Source of the DNA: Candidatus Magasanikiibacteriota bacterium
GTDB lineage: Bacteria; Patescibacteriota; Patescibacteriia; Magasanikbacterales; UBA922
Length of the DNA: 8,836 nt
Reading direction: 5' to 3'
Assembly (NCBI GenBank): GCA_023246555.1
Contig: JAHFIC010000034.1
Span: 1-8,836 of the forward strand
This document shows, one piece after another, positions 4,678 through 8,836 of the stretch (its first letter is position 1; each line of letters opens with the position of its first letter). Below the pieces are notes generated by a model, which ran no database searches, was not told the DNA's origin, and saw nothing but the letters and a program-made list of their open reading frames with translations. The position numbers were made by a program, and so were the translations under genes.

Positions 4678-6396
4678 CTATTCGACCACACGGAACACTT
4701 CATCAACCGAGGTGAGTCCATCAAACGCTTTGAGCAGCCCATCCTGCACCATCGTGATCATGCCATCCCGAACGGCAATTTTCTCAATTTCATATTCCGA
4801 TACTTGTCCGGAAAGAATCAACTGCTCAATCGTGGGCGACATGGTGAAAATTTCGTAAATACCAACACGACCTTTGTATCCGATACCATGACATGTATCA
4901 CAGCCACCTCCAGTATAAAATATCAACGTTCTCTTTTCAACATCTTTACGATAACGCTCCGGCATATCCGCAATACTCTTTTGCACCTTTTCCATGACAT
5001 CCTTAGACAAAACGACTTCTTTTTTACACGCTTCACACACCCGACGCACCAGTCGCTGACCAATGACGCAATTCAACGCCGGCGCCAATAGAAAAGGTTT
5101 TACCCCCATGGATAAAAACCGTGGAATGGCGCCAGACGCGCTATTTGTATGAATGGTTGATAGAATTAAGTGGCCCGTCAATGCCGCTTGAATCGCAATA
5201 TCGGCCGTCTCTAGGTCACGAATTTCCCCGACCATGGCAATATCCGGATCCTGACGAAGCATGGAACGAAGCCCTTTTGCAAACGTATAATCTCGACTTC
5301 GATCTATCTGACTTTGGTTAATCCCCTCCATTCGATACTCAACCGGATCCTCGAGCGTAATAATTTTTACCCCCGGTTCGTTCAAAATTTTCAAAATTGA
5401 ATACATGGTAGTCGTTTTTCCGCTACCGGTCGGACCGGTCGTGATAATCATGCCGTTCGGCCGTTCAATCTCCTGCTTCAATTTTTCAAACGCATCTCCG
5501 CGCACGCCAATCCCATCGAGAGAAATCCCCTCGCCCGTCTGGTGCAAAAATCGCATCACGATGCTCTCCCCAAACACCGTCGGTATTGTAGAAACACGAA
5601 CATCAACATCGCCCTTGGACAATTTAATCGTAAACCTTCCATCCTGTGGCGTTGTGGTGATATTAATTTTTAATGATGCAATGAGCTTGATGCGAGAAAC
5701 GAGTTTTTTGAATGCCTCCACAGGTAATGTCGCCACATCATGGAGAATCCCATCCAAACGCAGCCGCACGACAATCCTCTTCTCTTCTGCTTCAACGTGC
5801 ATATCAGATGCATTCAACTTCAGCCCGGCGCCAAGAAGAAATGTGACAATATCCGTAGTGGTTTTCTTTTCGAGAAGCGTCTGCAGTGAACGAAAATCCG
5901 CAACGTCTGCTTGTACTTTTTCCAAATCATCTTCATGGATGGCGACATCTTTGGTGACCGCCTTAATAACCGGGAGCATATCGTACAGCTTCAATGCCCG
6001 GTCAAGACTTTTTCTTGAGATGACATAAAGAGCGCCGCTCGCGTGGTTCCTTTCTTGAAGCTGAAACAAGAGCTCTTGCACGTCTTCGCGTCTTGGATCA
6101 AGCGCCCCAACCCGTACTTCATCTTGGGTGGCAAAAAAGCAGATCGCCCCAAGCGTTTGCGCCTCCTCTTTCCCCATTTGACGAAGCGCCTGTTGCGAAA
6201 TCGGAAATTTTTCCAAATCAATGTGCGGATACCCAATCTGCGCCGCGAACCGCATGGTTTCTGTTTCTTTTTCCTTCATTTTCACTTGCCCCATTTTTTT
6301 TTGAAAGGCTTCTTCTACCTTCTGTGAAGATACACGAAGCCCGCCTCCTGAGGTAGCGGCTCTATTTTGGACAGCCTGACCTTGATCATCTCCCAT
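4678..6396 (-). CDS. pilB: Type IV pilus assembly / type II secretion ATPase (PilB/GspE family)
   Basis: Cytoplasmic hexameric ATPase that drives pilin polymerisation at the inner face of the membrane. About 572 residues, full length for the family. Numbered from the chosen ATG: an N-terminal GspE/MshEN-like region at about 45-150; core motifs Walker A GPTGSGKT (321-328), Asp box TLEDPVEYR (347-355), Walker B PDIAMVGEIRD (384-394) and His box GHLILSTIHTN (408-418); and the zinc tetracysteine C454, C457, C499 and C502 (CEAC, CDTCHGIGYKGRVGIYEIF). The tetracysteine and GRVGIYEIF mark the PilB/GspE extension type rather than the retraction ATPase PilT. The ATG at 6396 is preferred; a TTG at 6405, 3 bp after the upstream gene's stop, is possible. 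No clear Shine-Dalgarno. The close spacing indicates an operon with the membrane protein upstream. It ends in TAG. Confidence 0.96.
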   Translation of the reverse strand: MGDDQGQAVQNRAATSGGGLRVSSQKVEEAFQKKMGQVKMKEKETETMRFAAQIGYPHIDLEKFPISQQALRQMGKEEAQTLGAICFFATQDEVRVGALDPRREDVQELLFQLQERNHASGALYVISRKSLDRALKLYDMLPVIKAVTKDVAIHEDDLEKVQADVADFRSLQTLLEKKTTTDIVTFLLGAGLKLNASDMHVEAEEKRIVVRLRLDGILHDVATLPVEAFKKLVSRIKLIASLKINITTTPQDGRFTIKLSKGDVDVRVSTIPTVFGESIVMRFLHQTGEGISLDGIGVRGDAFEKLKQEIERPNGMIITTGPTGSGKTTTMYSILKILNEPGVKIITLEDPVEYRMEGINQSQIDRSRDYTFAKGLRSMLRQDPDIAMVGEIRDLETADIAIQAALTGHLILSTIHTNSASGAIPRFLSMGVKPFLLAPALNCVIGQRLVRRVCEACKKEVVLSKDVMEKVQKSIADMPERYRKDVEKRTLIFYTGGGCDTCHGIGYKGRVGIYEIFTMSPTIEQLILSGQVSEYEIEKIAVRDGMITMVQDGLLKAFDGLTSVDEVFRVVE

Positions 6397-6408
6397 AACC
6401 AGCAAATG

Positions 6409-7395
6409 TTATCCGCGTAGAGAAAACCAATGAAGAATACTGCTTTTGACACCATATCGATGCATATGCATGAACAGATACGTCCACACCGATGTTGAAA
6501 ACACCGTAAACACGGACCCAAGAAGCATCACAAAAGTAACAAAACAAAATAAAAGAAACATCAGTACCACAGTGAAAAGTGTTGGACTTCCAATAATGAC
6601 GACGATAAACCAAAATAACGCGGTCGGCAGAAGGAGTACTAAAAATCCAAGCGTCCCAAAGAGAGCAAGGAGAATATTCAATCCAAGAAATAGCGCACCG
6701 ACCTCAAGCGAGGTGAGCCAATGGCTCGTAAACAAACGCCAGGCAGAGATGATGGCTTCGCCAAAAGAATGCTCCTCGACAACAATATACCCAGCCGCAT
6801 AAATGACAAAAAAGGAAAGGATGAGGCCGAGAATGGTGACAACAAGAAAAATACCCAAAAATGCCAGGAGGTTTGACGCCGTTGGAGAAAGCACTGCAGT
6901 ATATGCAGACCACCCAGCAAGCAGAGCGAAAAAACCGATCATGCATTTTTTTGTGGCATGCAAGACAAAAAGTCGCCAAAAATGGCTGACGCCCGCATGC
7001 CATTCCCTGTAGTCTTGAGCAATATCATGGCTACTCTTTCCTTGCGCTGATGCATGAATGAGGGCGCCCTGGGAGACGACGGCAACAACCGTGAAAAAAG
7101 CGAGAATACCAAGAAGGACAATCACAAGCCAAATAGCCCAAACACCATCGACTCCGCGTTCAGAAAAGAAATCCACCCAGCGGCCTCCATGGAGGATAGG
7201 GAGTCTTAAAAAGACGGTAACCTCTGGGATCGCCATATTCGCACGAAATACCGCCGTACTGACCTTTGTCAGGATGTCAAAAATCCCCATGTGACCCAAT
7301 GCCGCGGCAAAAAATCCATACACCCACAAAAATTTATGTCGGCGTGTGAACTGCCAACCAAAAGAAAACGCTTGGCGGTACAGTGGCTCTTTCAT
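6409..7395 (-). CDS. Polytopic integral membrane protein of unknown function
   Basis: 328 residues with about six hydrophobic stretches: roughly 22-42, 84-108, 151-169, 176-206, 230-269 (probably two helices) and 272-298. Between them are short polar loops. The layout, with an amphipathic segment after a helix (VVEEHSFGEAIISAWRLFTSHW), recalls the loosely related DUF975/YesL-like membrane families; this is a resemblance only. No catalytic motif is visible. The ATG at 7395 follows an AT-rich leader without a Shine-Dalgarno. It is the first gene after the ftsH terminator, and its TAA lies 12 bp before the pilB ATG, so it is probably co-transcribed with pilB. It is not recognisable as PilC: it lacks the GspF domain pattern. 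A role beside the pilus ATPase is possible but unproven. Confidence 0.85.
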   Translation of the reverse strand: MKEPLYRQAFSFGWQFTRRHKFLWVYGFFAAALGHMGIFDILTKVSTAVFRANMAIPEVTVFLRLPILHGGRWVDFFSERGVDGVWAIWLVIVLLGILAFFTVVAVVSQGALIHASAQGKSSHDIAQDYREWHAGVSHFWRLFVLHATKKCMIGFFALLAGWSAYTAVLSPTASNLLAFLGIFLVVTILGLILSFFVIYAAGYIVVEEHSFGEAIISAWRLFTSHWLTSLEVGALFLGLNILLALFGTLGFLVLLLPTALFWFIVVIIGSPTLFTVVLMFLLFCFVTFVMLLGSVFTVFSTSVWTYLFMHMHRYGVKSSILHWFSLRG

Positions 7396-7443
7396 AGAAA
7401 ATTACAAAGATGAGAAATGTTGTATCGGCCTAAAGATACGCTT

Positions 7444-7452
7444 AGTATACCA
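7444..7452 (-). promoter_or_regulatory. Extended -10 promoter of the membrane protein/pilB operon
   Basis: On the minus strand TGGTATACT gives an extended -10 element (TGn plus TATACT). No good -35 is found at 16-18 bp, where the ftsH terminator lies. The predicted start near 7437 leaves a leader of about 41 nt before the ATG at 7395. Confidence 0.5.
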
Positions 7453-7460
7453 CACCAGAC

Positions 7461-7485
7461 AAAAAGACCCCAGATCGGGGTCCTT
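7461..7485 (-). terminator. Intrinsic terminator of ftsH
   Basis: On the minus strand GACCCC and GGGGTC form a perfect 6-bp stem over a GATCT loop, followed at once by TTTTT. AAG before the stem can pair with the first T residues and lengthen it. It lies about 20 bp after the ftsH stop codon. Confidence 0.88.
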
Positions 7486-7503
7486 CAGTTCTCATTCAAT
7501 TGC

Positions 7504-8836
7504 TCACGCTGCTTGGCTCACCAAGCGCTTGAATTCTTCTTGCTCCACTGTTTCCTTCTCCAGAAGGGCGCGAACGAGGCGATCCATTTCCGACTTCCGC
7601 TCGGACAAAATCGTGGTGGCCTGTTTTTTTGCGTCTTCAAGAAGTTTATTAATTTCCGCGTCAATTGCTTCGGCCGTTTTCTCACTGTAATTTTTCCGCT
7701 CATGAATTTCTTGCGCCAAAAAAATCAATTCTTCGTTATCGCCATATACGCGGGGCCCTAAACTATCGCTCATGCCGAACCGCATAACCATTGATGTTGC
7801 AAGCTGTGTCGCTTTCTTCAGATCACTTGATGGGCCGGTGGAAAGAGCGTCATTTCCATATATCATACGTTCGGCCACATATCCACCCATACTCATCGCA
7901 AGGTCATCGCGAAATTCAGCAAATGTCTGGTAGCGTTTGTCGGATTCCGGCATGGAAAGCGTATACCCGCCCGCCATACCTCTGCCCACAATAGATACCT
8001 TCCGGACCGGATCGCAATGGGAAGAAAAATACGCGACAATCGCATGTCCTGCCTCATGATACGCTGTCATCTCACGCTCTTTTTCCGTCATCACGCGCGA
8101 GCGCTTCTCTGGTCCCAAAAGCACTTTTTCAATGCTCTCAAGAATATCAATCTCCTCAACCGACTTCTTATCTCTTCGTACGGCAAGAATCGCCGCTTCA
8201 TTAAGCAAATTCGCCAGATCAGCGCCAGTAAACCCAGGCGTGCGTTCCGCCACCTTTCGCAGTGACACGTTGTCCGACAGCGGTTTGCCTTTGGCGTGCA
8301 CAGCGAGAATCTCGAGTCGGTCGGCAATATCTGGCTTATCGATGACAACACGGCGATCAAAACGGCCCGGACGAAGGAGCGCATTGTCAAGAACATCTGG
8401 CCGGTTTGTCGCGGCAATCACAATGACACCAATGTGTGGATCAAAGCCATCCATTTCTACAAGAATTTGATTCAATGTTTGTTCGCGCTCATCATGACTT
8501 CCACCAAGGCCAGCGCCGCGTTTTCTTCCAACAGCATCGATTTCATCAATAAACACAATCGCCGGCGCCTCTTTTTTGGCGCGGGAAAATAAATCCCGAA
8601 CCCGTGATGCGCCAACACCAACAAACATTTCAACAAATTCAGACCCGCTCATGTGGAAAAACGGAACGCCTGCCTCGCCAGCGACCGCCTTCGCAAGAAG
8701 CGTCTTCCCGGTACCAGGAGAACCCATGAGCAAAACACCTTTGGGAATCTTCGCGCCCATATCAGTAAACTTTTTTGGGTTTTTAAGGAACTCCACGACT
8801 TCTTGAAGCTCCTCTTTCGCTTCTTTCGCTCCAGCG
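7504..8836 (-). CDS. ftsH: ATP-dependent zinc metalloprotease FtsH, 5' end cut by window edge
   Basis: Membrane-bound AAA+ protease that extracts and degrades membrane and some cytosolic proteins. 444 codons are visible, opening in frame with AGAKEAKEELQEVVEFLKNP, the start of the AAA module. The N-terminal membrane helices and extracytoplasmic domain (about 150-200 residues) lie beyond the right edge. Numbered from the GTG codon at 8796: Walker A GSPGTGKT (25-32), Walker B VFIDEID (81-87), second region of homology ATNRPDVLDNALLRPGRFDR (129-148), zinc motif HEAGH (247-251) and the likely third ligand D325 in SSDLKKAT. The tail (about 365-430) is a charged helical segment. The Walker A has Ser where most FtsH proteins have Pro (GPPGTGKT). 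The gene ends in TGA and is followed by a strong terminator. Its promoter is outside the window. The GTG at 8796 is an internal Val, not a start. Confidence 0.96.
   Translation of the reverse strand, partial: AGAKEAKEELQEVVEFLKNPKKFTDMGAKIPKGVLLMGSPGTGKTLLAKAVAGEAGVPFFHMSGSEFVEMFVGVGASRVRDLFSRAKKEAPAIVFIDEIDAVGRKRGAGLGGSHDEREQTLNQILVEMDGFDPHIGVIVIAATNRPDVLDNALLRPGRFDRRVVIDKPDIADRLEILAVHAKGKPLSDNVSLRKVAERTPGFTGADLANLLNEAAILAVRRDKKSVEEIDILESIEKVLLGPEKRSRVMTEKEREMTAYHEAGHAIVAYFSSHCDPVRKVSIVGRGMAGGYTLSMPESDKRYQTFAEFRDDLAMSMGGYVAERMIYGNDALSTGPSSDLKKATQLATSMVMRFGMSDSLGPRVYGDNEELIFLAQEIHERKNYSEKTAEAIDAEINKLLEDAKKQATTILSERKSEMDRLVRALLEKETVEQEEFKRLVSQAA

Noticed and set aside
5405..6028. 207-residue plus-strand open frame opposite pilB
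   Set aside because: It is antisense to a gene with all PilB motifs, has no recognisable domain and no ribosome-binding site, and its length follows from the codon use of the real gene.
7412..7440. Small hairpin GTATC/GATAC in the leader of the membrane protein gene
   Set aside because: Only 5 bp with a long loop and no T-tract; too weak to call a regulator.

Overview
The window looks like a chromosomal segment of a bacterium, most likely of the Candidate Phyla Radiation (Patescibacteria). This is inferred from gene content and protein style: a compact ThrRS without the TGS domain, a one-helix baseplate-J-like protein next to a type IV pilus ATPase, a MiaB with GFCGET in place of GFPGET, weak or absent Shine-Dalgarno sequences and tight packing. 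TGA and TAA both end well-aligned genes, so the code is standard at TGA; this argues against the Gracilibacteria/Absconditabacteria, which recode TGA. The lineage call rests on recognition, not on a search.

Layout. All genes but one lie on the minus strand. From the right edge leftward, in order of minus-strand transcription: (1) ftsH, with its 5' end beyond the edge, closed by a clear intrinsic terminator (7461-7485); (2) a probable operon, started by an extended -10 promoter, of a polytopic membrane protein, a PilB/GspE ATPase and a baseplate-J-like membrane-anchored protein; (3) thrS with its own promoter and a 5' leader that I read as a complete T-box riboswitch; (4) a lone plus-strand coiled-coil gene (1076-1510) whose stop codon overlaps that of thrS; (5) miaB, running off the left edge, divergent from the coiled-coil gene across back-to-back promoters.

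The main discovery is the thrS leader (about 3265-3435, minus strand). It has a sigma70-type promoter, a short Stem I arm carrying an ACC (Thr) triplet, a T-box bulge TGGAACC inside an almost perfect antiterminator helix, and a competing 9-bp terminator hairpin followed by a T-rich tract, all directly ahead of thrS. It would let uncharged tRNA-Thr turn on ThrRS synthesis. The architecture is unusually small: only 14 nt separate Stem I from the antiterminator, leaving no room for Stems II, IIA/B or III, and the distal Stem I arm is very short.

Secondary points are a perfectly phased 9-bp tandem repeat filling the pilB/baseplate-J gap, the TGS-less ThrRS, and the uncharacterised coiled-coil gene. 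No tRNA, rRNA, CRISPR array, insertion sequence or prophage was seen. Gaps without genes are 951-1075 (divergent promoters), 3250-3477 (T-box), 4618-4677 (9-bp repeats) and 7396-7503 (terminator and promoter).
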